A stretch of 64,000 nucleotides of DNA from Amycolatopsis cihanbeyliensis. Its GTDB lineage: Bacteria > Actinomycetota > Actinomycetes > Mycobacteriales > Pseudonocardiaceae. This document shows positions 34,752 through 43,147 of this stretch, piece by piece; within the stretch, counting starts at the first letter, position 1, and each line of letters opens with the position of its first letter. A program made the translations under genes and the position numbers. The notes under the pieces are model-generated. The model saw nothing but the letters and a program-made list of their open reading frames with translations. It was not told where the DNA came from and did not search any database. The stretch is taken from NCBI RefSeq assembly GCF_006715045.1, contig NZ_VFML01000001.1, forward strand, positions 186,001 to 250,000. Reading direction: 5' to 3'.

Positions 34752-35710
34752 CCTACTGTCCGTTGTGGACAGGCTGGTGAGCGGTCGCCGGTTCCGGTGA
34801 TGGCCAGGAAGACCTCGTCCAGGCTGACCTCCCGCAACGCCAGCTCCGCGACGGGCACGCCCGCGCTTTCCAACCGCTGGGCCAGGACCGCCGACACCGC
34901 GGGATCCGCGATCGCGGCGAGCACCTGGTCGCCGTCGATCCGTGGCGCTCCACCGCAGATGCTCGCCGCCAGGTCGCGTAGCACGGGTAGGTCCACCTGG
35001 TGGCGCGGGCGCACGACGAGGGTCTGCCCGCCAACGCGGGTCTTCAGCTCGTTCGCCGTGCCCGAGGCTACGATCCGGCCGCGGTCGATGATGACGATCT
35101 CGTCGGCGAGCCGGTCAGCCTCCTCCAGGTACTGAGTGGTGAGCAACACGGTGGTCCCCCCGATGACGAGTTCACGGACCAGTTCCCACAGCTCGCCCCT
35201 GCTGCGTGGATCCAGGCCCGTGGTCGGTTCGTCGAGGAACAACACTCTCGGCTGGCTGACCAGGCTCGTCGCCAGGTCGAGCCTGCGGCGCATGCCGCCG
35301 GAGTACGTCCGCACCGGCCGTCCCGCGGCCTCGGCGAGGCCGAGTCGGGACAGCAGCTCCCCGGCCCGCCGCTTGGTCTCGGCGCGGGAGAGACCGAGCA
35401 ACCTGCCGACCACCCAGAGGTTCTCGAAACCCGAGAGGACCTCGTCGACGGCGGCGTACTGGCCGGTCAGCCCGGTCAGCGCGCGGGCCTGGTGGGAGTC
35501 GCGCACGACGTCGTAGGGGCCGACCCTGACGCTGCCTCGGTCGGGGAGCAGGAGCGTGGCGAGGATGCGTACCAGCGTGGTCTTGCCCGCGCCGTTCGGC
35601 CCCAGGACTCCGAGCACCCTGCCCGCGGGCACCGAAAGGTCGACACCCGCCAGCGCGGTGGTCGTGCCGAAGGACTTGGTGAGCCCTTCGATCTGAATGG
35701 CGTTCGTCAT
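34748..35710 (-). CDS. ABC exporter ATPase, DrrA-like
   Basis: The 320-residue ATPase has Walker A GPNGAGKTTLVR (about 38-49), Q-loop, signature YSGGMRRRLDLA, Walker B RVLFLDEPTTGLDP and the extended C-terminal domain typical of DrrA-type antibiotic exporters. ATG 35710 has AGGAGAG upstream. It is translationally coupled to the permease. It follows the six-gene minus-strand polyketide operon after a 169-bp gap and may be part of the same transcript. Confidence 0.9.
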   Translation of the reverse strand: MTNAIQIEGLTKSFGTTTALAGVDLSVPAGRVLGVLGPNGAGKTTLVRILATLLLPDRGSVRVGPYDVVRDSHQARALTGLTGQYAAVDEVLSGFENLWVVGRLLGLSRAETKRRAGELLSRLGLAEAAGRPVRTYSGGMRRRLDLATSLVSQPRVLFLDEPTTGLDPRSRGELWELVRELVIGGTTVLLTTQYLEEADRLADEIVIIDRGRIVASGTANELKTRVGGQTLVVRPRHQVDLPVLRDLAASICGGAPRIDGDQVLAAIADPAVSAVLAQRLESAGVPVAELALREVSLDEVFLAITGTGDRSPACPQRTVG

Positions 35711-35879
35711 CGACGATCTCTCCTGCAGTGTGCGTGGCGCGGTCGCCGGGCCGCTGACCGGACGGTTCATAGCGTGTCGACGTTCGGTGACATGGTGATC
35801 GCACGACGATGATGCGAGGCCGGGCGCCGGCCCATGAGCTGGTCGGGAGGTTGCCAGCGCCCGGTGGCCCGCCCCGGCC

Positions 35880-36200
35880 TCAGACGTCGAGCGCCTCGTG
35901 GTTGGCGTACGCGGCCTCGAAATCGAGTCTGGCCTTCCAGTCGGTGATGAAGTCGAACACTTCGGGCAGCTCGGAGAACTTCTGCAGGGCGGCGAGGTTC
36001 TCGGTGCTGAACTGAACGATGGTGGCCGCGGTGAGTCCCCTGGCTCCCTGGTCGGCGGGGAGCGCGAGATGCGGCTTGAGATCGAACCGGTGGACCAGTC
36101 CGGTGCCCATCGCCACCTTGCGCATCGCGGAGAAGAACTCGTCCACCTCGGCCTTGGCGGCGGACTCCGGAAACTTGTACAGCAGCGTGTGAACGATCAT
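35880..36200 (-). CDS. Dabb-type small protein, candidate polyketide cyclase
   Basis: The 106-residue protein (MIVHTLLYKFPES, VDEFFSAMRKVA, LTAATIVQFSTENLAALQKFSELPEVFDFITDWKARL) looks like a Dabb/ferredoxin-like dimeric barrel. This fold includes plant olivetolic acid cyclase, and TcmI-type polyketide cyclases and ABM monooxygenases have the same architecture. ATG 36200 has GGAG 6 nt upstream; the frame opens at 36212 without a better site. It is the last gene of an operon with an ACP 12 nt upstream, so a folding or oxidation step on the ACP-bound chain is plausible but inferred. Confidence 0.62.
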   Translation of the reverse strand: MIVHTLLYKFPESAAKAEVDEFFSAMRKVAMGTGLVHRFDLKPHLALPADQGARGLTAATIVQFSTENLAALQKFSELPEVFDFITDWKARLDFEAAYANHEALDV

Positions 36201-36212
36201 GTCGTGCTCCAA

Positions 36213-36464
36213 TCAGTGCGGGGTGGCGGGTGCGGCGGCTGCTACCAGGTCGAGCAGCTCGCGCGGGGTGCTCAGGCCGATGACGTCGTCGTCGGCGATC
36301 GTCACGCCGAACTCCCTGGTGATGCGCGCCGCGGTCTCCATGAGGGCCAGCGAGTCGTAGCCGAGGTCGGCGAACGGCCGGTCCAGGATGTCGCCACCGA
36401 GGTCGCCGTTCTCGTCCTCACCGGCGCACTCGGCCAGGATTCTGCGCAGGTCGTCGATGGTCAT
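36213..36464 (-). CDS. Acyl carrier protein (type II PKS), ACP1
   Basis: The 83-residue acidic protein has the phosphopantetheine site in FADLGYDSLALMETA (Ser38), and the sequence MTIDDLRRILAECAG is typical of aromatic polyketide ACPs. It would carry the growing poly-beta-keto chain for the KS-alpha/CLF pair encoded at 50.6-53.1 kb. Its ATG overlaps the stop of the upstream hydroxylase gene (ATGA). Confidence 0.92.
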   Translation of the reverse strand: MTIDDLRRILAECAGEDENGDLGGDILDRPFADLGYDSLALMETAARITREFGVTIADDDVIGLSTPRELLDLVAAAAPATPH

Positions 36465-38089
36465 GACGTGTGGATCACTCCTTGCCGGTCTGCGGAACGG
36501 GCTTCTTCTGTCGTTCCCGGCTCGCCGAACCAGGACGCCAGCGCGGTGCGCAGCTGCGCGGCGTGGAACGGTGCGTCCGGCGGGAGCGCCCAGGCGACGC
36601 AGCCGTCCGGGCGCAGCAGCAGCGCGTCGGCATCGGTGCGGGCGACCGGGCCGATCGCGGTGGCGGCCGTCCGGCGCACCCTGGCTGCCCACGGTGCCGC
36701 GGCGGCGGAGACCGCGGACCCGGCCCGCAGGTCCACGAGCACCCCACGCCCGTCGAACAGCGTCGCCAGCCGGGTCTTCCCGGTGGCCCCCGAGTCGTCG
36801 GTGGCGACACTCAGCTCGGCATCCCCGATCAGCGTGCCGACCAGCGGGTGCGCCGAGCCGAGCGGGTAACGGACGTCCATCCCGGCCAGCATGTCGGCGA
36901 TAAGCCGGTGCACGTCGTCCAGCTCGAACAACTCGTCGAACAGCTCACGCAGCGCGCTGCTCTGCGGATCCGACCTGATCAGGGCGATCTGCGCCTTGGT
37001 GTTCTGCAGCAGCCGCTCCGCGACCGGGTGGCGCTCGCCCCGGTAGCTGTCCAGCAGCCCGCTCGGGGCCCAGCGGTGGACCTGCGCGGCGAGCTTCCAG
37101 CCCAGGTTCGCGGCATCGGTCAACCCGACGTTGAGCCCTTGACCACCGACCGGTGCGTACATGTGCGCGGCATCGCCGCACAGCAGGACCCGCCCCCTTC
37201 GGTACTCACTGGCCTGCCGGGCCGGGTCGGTCCAGCGGATGCCGGACGTGAAGTTGGCCAGGGTCACCGGCCGACCGCTCACCCTGCGGATACTGTCCTG
37301 CATCTCCTCGCGGGTCAGCGGCCGGTCCTCCGCGGGCGGCCCGGAGCCGAACTCGGCGGTGGTCAGCCGGTTCAGCCCGAGCCCGTACACGTACGCGCCC
37401 TCCGGCGTGAAGTGCACCCCTGGCGTGAGCCGCGCGTCCTCGGCCAGCTCCACGACGGCCACGCGACCGGTCATGCTGGGGTCGGTTCCCGGGAAGTCGA
37501 AGCCCGCCAGCCCGCGGACCGTGCTGGTGGTGCCGTCGCAGCCGACCAGGTACTGGGTCCGCAGCCGGTAGGTACGGCCCTGGGTGCTGACCGTCACGGC
37601 CACGCACTCCTCGTCCTGCTCCACCCCGACCACCTCGTGCTCGCGGTGGAGCACGACCCCGAGTTCATCGGCATGCCGCCACAGCAGGTCCTGCAGTACG
37701 GGTTGTTCGAGCCGGACCCGGCGACGCTCCGGGCTGGTGCGGCGCGCGGGATCGATCCGTTCCAGGCCACCGAAATGTTCCTTGGGCTCACTCGGCGACG
37801 CACCATCCTGCCCGGCCGCACGCGCCCAGGCGGCGAACATGCGCTCGTACTCGGCCAGCGTCCTTTCCTCGGCGGCCAGCACCGGCTCGCCGAGGCCCAG
37901 CCGGTCCAGCACCTCGAAGGCCAGCGGGCCCATCGACCCGGCCCAGCCCCGCGACGTGGCGTCCGGCCCGGCCCTGCGCTCCAGCATCAACACCGACACA
38001 CCGGCCCGGCGCAGCTCGCAGGCCAGCACCGTGCCGACCGGTCCGGCCCCGGCGACGACCACGTCGTACTCGAAACCTGTGCTTCTCAC
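36461..38089 (-). CDS. FAD-dependent aromatic polyketide hydroxylase 1
   Basis: The 542-residue protein is a class A flavoprotein monooxygenase (PHBH/RdmE/PgaE-like). The FAD motif GxGxxG is AGAGPVGTVLACEL (about 13-26), the DG motif is VGCDGTTSTVR, the GD motif is RVLLCGDAAHMYAPVGGQGLNVGLTDAANLGWKLA (Asp near 310), and a thioredoxin-like C-terminal domain follows. It would hydroxylate an aromatic polyketide intermediate using NAD(P)H and O2. GTG 38089 overlaps the amidase stop. Confidence 0.88.
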   Translation of the reverse strand: MRSTGFEYDVVVAGAGPVGTVLACELRRAGVSVLMLERRAGPDATSRGWAGSMGPLAFEVLDRLGLGEPVLAAEERTLAEYERMFAAWARAAGQDGASPSEPKEHFGGLERIDPARRTSPERRRVRLEQPVLQDLLWRHADELGVVLHREHEVVGVEQDEECVAVTVSTQGRTYRLRTQYLVGCDGTTSTVRGLAGFDFPGTDPSMTGRVAVVELAEDARLTPGVHFTPEGAYVYGLGLNRLTTAEFGSGPPAEDRPLTREEMQDSIRRVSGRPVTLANFTSGIRWTDPARQASEYRRGRVLLCGDAAHMYAPVGGQGLNVGLTDAANLGWKLAAQVHRWAPSGLLDSYRGERHPVAERLLQNTKAQIALIRSDPQSSALRELFDELFELDDVHRLIADMLAGMDVRYPLGSAHPLVGTLIGDAELSVATDDSGATGKTRLATLFDGRGVLVDLRAGSAVSAAAAPWAARVRRTAATAIGPVARTDADALLLRPDGCVAWALPPDAPFHAAQLRTALASWFGEPGTTEEARSADRQGVIHTS

Positions 38090-39606
38090 GTGTCCCTCCT
38101 CAACGGCAGATCGGTTCCCTCGTTCAGCGGTGGTGGCTGGAAGCCCCCGGTCAGCTCCGCCACGCGCGTGGCGATGTCGAGTACCGTGCGGTCCTCAAGC
38201 CGGGGGCCGATCACCTGCAGGCCGATGGGTAGCCCGGCCGGGCTACGGCCGGCGGGCACGCTCGCCGCGGGCAGCCCCGCCATCGAGGCCAGGCAGCTCC
38301 AGCGGATCTGGTCCAGGTACGGCCGCGGTTGGCCGTTCACCGTGATCCGCCGCGCGGCGACGTCCGGGGTGGTGTCGTGCGGAATGGCCGGCACCGGCGA
38401 CACGGGACACAGCAGGGCGTCGTACTCGGTGAAGAACTCGTGCCAACTCGCCCGCTGCCGAGCTCGCTGCTCGTCGGCGAGCAACCAGTCCCGGTGTCGT
38501 TGCGTACGGCCGCGGAGTTGCCACGCCTCGAACGAGTCGTCCTCGGCGCCGAGCTCACCGGCCCGCACGCAGTCGTGTTCGAACACCTCCTGCGGCGGCG
38601 CCAGGCAGGTCGCGCCGTGCAGCAGGCGCAGGTAGAGCCGGTCGTGCTCGGCGCGGTCGACCGGGCGGGTCTCGGCGACCCTGCCGCCGGCCGTGGCCAG
38701 GGCGTCCACCGCGGCCTGCAACACCTCGCCGACGGCGGCTTCGACCGGGCACAGCGGATCGTCGAGCCACACGCCGATCCGGTATCCGGACAGGCTGCGC
38801 GCTCGCGGCGGCGGCAGCACCAGCCGCCAGCCGCCGGCCCGCGTGCGGGCGGGCCCGGTGAGCACGTCCAGCGCAAGCTCCAGATCCCGGGCGGTGCGCG
38901 CGATCGGCCCGACGGTGACCATGTCGTTACTGGTCAGTGAGCCGGGGGCACGGGGGATGTGCCCCCGCGCCGGCACGATCCCGTGGCTGGGCCGCAGGCC
39001 GAACACGCCGCAGCAGTGAGCGGGCAACCGGATGGAACCGGACAGCTCGCTGCTGAGGTCGAGTGCGGTGAACCCGGCGGACACCGCGGCCGCCGCACCT
39101 CCCGACGAGCCTCCCGGGCTGCGCCCGGGATCCCACGGGTTACGGGTCGTGCCGAACACGGGGTTGGTGGTCTGCGCGTCGGCGGCGTAGGTCGCCGCGT
39201 TGGTCTTGCCGACCAGCACCGCGCCCGCCGCGCGCAGCAGCCCCACCGCATCGGCGTCCACGTCCGGGATATGCCCGGCGAGTTCCGCGGCCCCGGCCGT
39301 GCTGCGTAACCCCGCCGTCTCCAGGGTGTCCTTGACCGTGACCGGGAGCCCGTGCAGCGGTCCGAGCCACGCACCGCGGGCCGCCGCGGTGTCGGCCTCG
39401 GCCGCCCGCGCCCTGGCGCCGTCCTCGTCGAGGGTGGCCACCGCCACCAGCTCCGGGTTGAACCGCCGGATGCGTCCCAGGTGCACCTCGAGCAGCTCTG
39501 TGCTGGACACCTCCCGCCGCGCCAGCGCCGCGAGCTGCTCCCCGGCCGGCCACATGCCCAGTTCGGGTCCGTCCGTGCCCTGGCATCCGGTGGCCTGCCC
39601 GGTCAC
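38086..39606 (-). CDS. Amidase-signature family enzyme in the PKS operon
   Basis: The 506-residue protein has the amidase signature with Lys92 (VTVKDTLETAG), GGSSGG (165-170) and the nucleophile Ser191 in SGSIRLPAHCCG, so the Ser-Ser-Lys triad is preserved. The usual D-x-GGS before the nucleophile is replaced by E-L-SGS. It hydrolyses or forms an amide or ester. GTG 39606 overlaps the upstream hydroxylase stop (GTGA), and its own stop overlaps the next gene, so it is an integral part of the operon. It may trim or transfer an amide on the polyketide or its starter; the role is unknown. Confidence 0.85.
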   Translation of the reverse strand: MTGQATGCQGTDGPELGMWPAGEQLAALARREVSSTELLEVHLGRIRRFNPELVAVATLDEDGARARAAEADTAAARGAWLGPLHGLPVTVKDTLETAGLRSTAGAAELAGHIPDVDADAVGLLRAAGAVLVGKTNAATYAADAQTTNPVFGTTRNPWDPGRSPGGSSGGAAAAVSAGFTALDLSSELSGSIRLPAHCCGVFGLRPSHGIVPARGHIPRAPGSLTSNDMVTVGPIARTARDLELALDVLTGPARTRAGGWRLVLPPPRARSLSGYRIGVWLDDPLCPVEAAVGEVLQAAVDALATAGGRVAETRPVDRAEHDRLYLRLLHGATCLAPPQEVFEHDCVRAGELGAEDDSFEAWQLRGRTQRHRDWLLADEQRARQRASWHEFFTEYDALLCPVSPVPAIPHDTTPDVAARRITVNGQPRPYLDQIRWSCLASMAGLPAASVPAGRSPAGLPIGLQVIGPRLEDRTVLDIATRVAELTGGFQPPPLNEGTDLPLRRDT

Positions 39607-41099
39607 CGCCACACCCCCGCGGGCCCGAACCAGCGGTGCAGTGCCGCGTGCAGCGCGTCCTTGTCCCCGCTCCGGCCCGCTCCGACCCAGGCGACGTGAC
39701 CGTCCGGGCGTACCAGGACCGTGGCGGCGCCGTCCGGCCAGTCCCGCGGCTCGGTGACGGCCACCGTGTCCACCCGGTCCGACCAGCCCTCGGCAAGCCC
39801 GAGCAGGGCCGGATCCGTGTCGACGTCCAGCAGCAGCCCGCGGGCCGGGTGCAGCAGGCGCGTGGAGCTGGTGGCCACACCGCCGGCCACCAGCTCCCGG
39901 TGCGGCAACCGGGCGCCGAGCAGGTCGTGCGAGGCGTCCCCGCAGCCGACGTCGTAGCGCACGGTCAGCGCGCTGACCCGGCCGGCGAGGAGCCGGTTGG
40001 GCCGTTCGAACCGCAGCAGGTCGGCGAAGACCGAGCGCAGCGCGGCGGACTCCGGCCCGCCTGCGAGCAGCGCGAACTGGGCCTGCGTGTCGGTGAGCAC
40101 CTGCGCGGCCACCGGTGCGCGCTCCCGCTCGAAACTGTCCAGCAGACCGGGCGGGGCCCAGCCGTGCACCGCCGCGGCCAGCTTCCAGCCGAGGTTGACC
40201 GCGTCCTGCACACCGAGGTTGAGACCCTGACCCGCGGCGGGCATGTGCACGTGGGCCGCGTCGCCGACGAGCAGGACCCGGCCCCTGCGGTAGGTCTCCG
40301 CCTGCCGTGCCGCGTTGCCGAACCGGGTGCACCAGCGAGGGGTCGCCTCGCTGATGTCCAGGTCCCCGATCCGCCGCGCCAGCGCGCAGATCTCCGCGAA
40401 CGGCGGCGGTTCCCGGTCACCGGAGGGTTTCCGGCCGAACTCGTAGAGGATCACCCGGTACGCGTCCGGCAGGACCGGCAGCACCAGCAGGTGCCCCACC
40501 TCGTTACGCCGGATGTACGGGATCTCCGTACGAAACGGCGTGTGTTCGGGCACGTCGGCCACGTCCGCCGAGAGCAGCTCGACGGTTCGCGCGGTGCCGG
40601 GAAAGTTGATTCCGGCCAGCTTGCGTACGGTGCTGCCGGCTCCGTCGCAGCCCGCCAGCCACTGGGCATCCAGCCGGTACTCGCCCGCGGGCCCGGCCAC
40701 GGCGACCTCGACCCCACCGTCGCGCTCGTGGAACCCGGTCAGCGCGTGCCCCCGGCGTAGCTCGGCCCCCAGTTCGGTGGCCCAGTTGCCGAGCTCCCGC
40801 TCGGTGTGGGTCTGTGGGATCAGCCGCATGCCGAACCGGGTGTCCAGCGGCGCGAACTCGATCGGTGCCAGCCCGCCCGAGTAGCCGTAGCGGGGGACGG
40901 TGGGCCCGGCGAACCGGTCCGCGACACCGCGCTGGTCCCAAACCTCGACCGTTCGGGCATGCACCCCGATCGCGCGCGCCTGGCCGGTCGGCTCGGCCAG
41001 GCGTTCCAGCACGACCACGTCGACCCCGGCCAGCCGGAGTTCCGCGGCGAGCATCAGCCCGACCGGACCCGCGCCCGCGATGACGACCTGGGTGCTCAT
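39603..41099 (-). CDS. FAD-dependent aromatic polyketide hydroxylase 2
   Basis: The 498-residue class A monooxygenase has AGAGPVGLMLAAEL (about 8-21), LAGCDGAGSTVRKLAG, and GRVLLVGDAAHVHMPAAGQGLNLGVQDAVNLGWKLAAAV. It is similar to, but diverged from, hydroxylase 1, and lacks a long insertion after residue 70, so the two probably act at different positions or stages. ATG 41099 overlaps the stop of ACP2. Confidence 0.88.
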   Translation of the reverse strand: MSTQVVIAGAGPVGLMLAAELRLAGVDVVVLERLAEPTGQARAIGVHARTVEVWDQRGVADRFAGPTVPRYGYSGGLAPIEFAPLDTRFGMRLIPQTHTERELGNWATELGAELRRGHALTGFHERDGGVEVAVAGPAGEYRLDAQWLAGCDGAGSTVRKLAGINFPGTARTVELLSADVADVPEHTPFRTEIPYIRRNEVGHLLVLPVLPDAYRVILYEFGRKPSGDREPPPFAEICALARRIGDLDISEATPRWCTRFGNAARQAETYRRGRVLLVGDAAHVHMPAAGQGLNLGVQDAVNLGWKLAAAVHGWAPPGLLDSFERERAPVAAQVLTDTQAQFALLAGGPESAALRSVFADLLRFERPNRLLAGRVSALTVRYDVGCGDASHDLLGARLPHRELVAGGVATSSTRLLHPARGLLLDVDTDPALLGLAEGWSDRVDTVAVTEPRDWPDGAATVLVRPDGHVAWVGAGRSGDKDALHAALHRWFGPAGVWR

Positions 41100-41365
41100 G
41101 CGGTCGTTTCGGCGCCGTCGGCGAGCCGTGCGTTCACCGTGTCCAGCGTTCGCCTCGGGGTCGTCATCTGGTCCACCTGGTCGTCGGTGACGGCCACCGC
41201 GAAGTTGTCCTGGATCCGGGTCACCAGCTCGTAGAGGGTCAGCGAGTCCACACCGAGCTCGTCGTAGGTCGTGTCCAGGTTGTGCTCGTACAGCGGGATG
41301 GCGTTACCGGCTCCCAGGCTCGCGTCCAGGGCGTCCTGCAGGTCGGCGAAGGTGAAGGTGCGCAA
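41096..41365 (-). CDS. Second acyl carrier protein, ACP2 (starter-unit type)
   Basis: The 89-residue acidic protein carries the phosphopantetheine site in ELGVDSLTLYELV (Ser41). The TTG 41365 start is chosen because GAGGAGGA lies just upstream and no ATG or GTG fits. It is the first gene of the minus-strand operon and is divergent from KAS III. In R1128- and frenolicin-type pathways a dedicated second ACP works with KAS III and an acyltransferase to make the starter; that role is inferred. Confidence 0.85.
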   Translation of the reverse strand: MRTFTFADLQDALDASLGAGNAIPLYEHNLDTTYDELGVDSLTLYELVTRIQDNFAVAVTDDQVDQMTTPRRTLDTVNARLADGAETTA

Positions 41366-41415
41366 CGTGTCCTCCTCGCTCCGGCGGTTCACCCCACGAC
41401 CATCGGCAGGTGGGC

Positions 41416-41431
41416 TCGAGGCGGCCTCGAA
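41416..41431 (-). promoter_or_regulatory. SARP-type direct repeat ahead of ACP2 operon
   Basis: TCGAG (41416) and TCGAA (41427) are spaced exactly 11 bp, as in SARP operator heptads, and lie about 50 bp upstream of the ACP2 start on the minus strand. Confidence 0.5.
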
Positions 41432-41463
41432 CCCGGCTGGACGTGGCCGCTCCCCGGAAGGTC

Positions 41464-41490
41464 TCGAGCCCCGCTCCGGCGCGGTTCGAG
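41464..41490 (+). promoter_or_regulatory. SARP-type repeat ahead of KAS III
   Basis: TCGAG at 41464 and TCGAG at 41486 are 22 bp apart (two 11-bp turns), with a degenerate TCCGG at 41475 between them. They lie 67-93 bp upstream of the KAS III start. Confidence 0.5.
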
Positions 41491-41556
41491 CGCACCTGCC
41501 GCAGGGTGTACGCGAGCACTCGAACAGCACCGGCGAACCGGAGGAGGTTAGGTGCC

Positions 41557-42582
41557 GTGGCGGTGACACTGCGCACTGGGACAGGGGCCAGAAGCAGCCG
41601 AATCATGGGTCTGGGGACGTACCGGCCGCACCGGGAGGTGTCCAACACCGAACTGTGCGAGGCGATCGACTCCACCGAGGAGTGGATCGAGACCCGATCC
41701 GGCATCATCCACCGGCGCTTCGCCGGACCGGCGGAGACGCTGCGGGCGATGGCGACCTCGGCCGGGCGCGCGGCGCTGGCGCACGCGGGGCTGGCCGCCG
41801 AGCAGGTCGACTGCGTCGTGCTGGCGACCCTGACCAACCTGGTGCAGACCCCGCCCGGGGCGTTCGCCGTGGCCCGTGACCTCGGGGCGGTCCATGCGGC
41901 CGGGTTCGACCTTTCCGGTGCCTGCGCCGGGTTCTGCCAGGCGCTGGCCGTGGCCAGCGACGCGGTGTGCCTGGGTAACGCCGAGTACGTGCTGGTGATC
42001 GGTGCTGAGCGGATGACCGACGTCGTTGACCCCAGCGACCGCACGGTGGCGTTCATGTTCGCCGACGGTGCGGGGGCGGTGGTGGTCGGGCCGTCCGAGC
42101 GACCGGGTATCGGGCCCGTCGTGCGCGGTTCGGACACGTCCGGTTGGGCGGCGGTGTGGATGAGCTCGAGCTGGACGGACTTCGCCGACGATCCTGCCGC
42201 CGGCCGGCCGTCGCTGCAGATGGACGGTCGCAAGGTGTTCCGGTGGGCGGTGGACTCCGTCGTGCCCGCGGCCAGGTGTGCGGTCGAGCGTGCGGGTATC
42301 GGGTTGGCCGAGCTGTCCGCGTTCATCCCGCACCAGGCCAACCTCCGGATCGTCGATCTGATCGCCGACCGGCTCGAGCTGCCGAGCCAGGTCGCCGTGG
42401 CGCGCGACGCCGCCCACTCCGGCAACACCTCCGCGGCGTCGGTCCCGCTGGCGATGGACCGGCTGATGCGGGACGGAGGCGTGGCCCCCGGCGACGCCGC
42501 GTTGCTGATGGGCTTCGGTGCCGGGCTCAACTACGCGGGCCAGGTCGTGCTGCTGCCACCCGCCCCTGCCGATGCGGACTGA
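41557..42582 (+). CDS. Beta-ketoacyl-ACP synthase III (starter-unit KAS III)
   Basis: The 341-residue protein has the KAS III triad Cys123 (DLSGACAGFCQAL), His259 (FIPHQANLR) and Asn290 (HSGNTSAAS). It condenses an acyl-CoA starter with malonyl-ACP, so the aromatic polyketide probably begins with a non-acetate primer, as in R1128, frenolicin and benastatin. GTG 41557 has GGAGGAGG about 10 nt upstream; the frame is open back to 41410 without a site. It overlaps the flavin reductase gene downstream and is divergent from ACP2. Confidence 0.92.
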   Translation: MAVTLRTGTGARSSRIMGLGTYRPHREVSNTELCEAIDSTEEWIETRSGIIHRRFAGPAETLRAMATSAGRAALAHAGLAAEQVDCVVLATLTNLVQTPPGAFAVARDLGAVHAAGFDLSGACAGFCQALAVASDAVCLGNAEYVLVIGAERMTDVVDPSDRTVAFMFADGAGAVVVGPSERPGIGPVVRGSDTSGWAAVWMSSSWTDFADDPAAGRPSLQMDGRKVFRWAVDSVVPAARCAVERAGIGLAELSAFIPHQANLRIVDLIADRLELPSQVAVARDAAHSGNTSAASVPLAMDRLMRDGGVAPGDAALLMGFGAGLNYAGQVVLLPPAPADAD

Positions 42583-43147
42583 CCCGCGGGACGGCGGCCG
42601 CGCGCGGGCGACCGCCGTGGCCGGGGACGAGTTCCGCGCCGCGATGGCCAGGTACGCGGCGGGAGTGACCGTGGTGACCACCAGCGACGAGCACGGCGGC
42701 AGGTACGGCTTCACCGCGAGCTCGTTCTGCTCGGCGTCCGCGGAACCACCACTGGTGCTGGTATGCGTCGACCGCTCGGCCCTGTCCTTCCCCGCGTTCC
42801 GTACCTGCCGGTCGTTCGCCGTCAGTGTCCTGGCCGAGGAGCAACGCGATGTGGCGCGCCGGTTCGCCACCAGCGGTGCGCGGAAGTTCGTGCCGGACCA
42901 GTGTTCGACCACGCCGCTCGGCCTGCCCTCGGTGCGCGGGGCGCTGTGCGTGCTCGACTGCCTCGCCCGGGACCGGCACGAGGCGGGGGACCATGTGATC
43001 CTGGTCGGCCTGGTGATCCACGCGGCACTGGCGGAGGGCCTGCCGATGGTCTGGTTCGACCGTGACTTCCGGCGGATCGAACGTCCCCCGCCGCGCCGGA
43101 TCACACGTCCCGGCGCCGGAGGACCACGGCCGCGCTCGCCAGGATGA
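42572..43147 (+). CDS. Flavin reductase (two-component hydroxylase partner)
   Basis: The 191-residue protein belongs to the flavin reductase-like FMN-binding family: RYAAGVTVVTTSDEHGGRYGFTASSFCSAS, ALSFPAF and a DVARRF segment. It supplies reduced FMN/FAD to a separate oxygenase, most likely the acyl-CoA-dehydrogenase-like hydroxylase at 49427-50554 in the same cluster (ActVB with ActVA-ORF5 is the known pair). ATG 42572 overlaps the KAS III stop. Its 3' end overlaps the convergent permease gene by 47 bp. Confidence 0.88.
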   Translation: MRTDPRDGGRARATAVAGDEFRAAMARYAAGVTVVTTSDEHGGRYGFTASSFCSASAEPPLVLVCVDRSALSFPAFRTCRSFAVSVLAEEQRDVARRFATSGARKFVPDQCSTTPLGLPSVRGALCVLDCLARDRHEAGDHVILVGLVIHAALAEGLPMVWFDRDFRRIERPPPRRITRPGAGGPRPRSPG

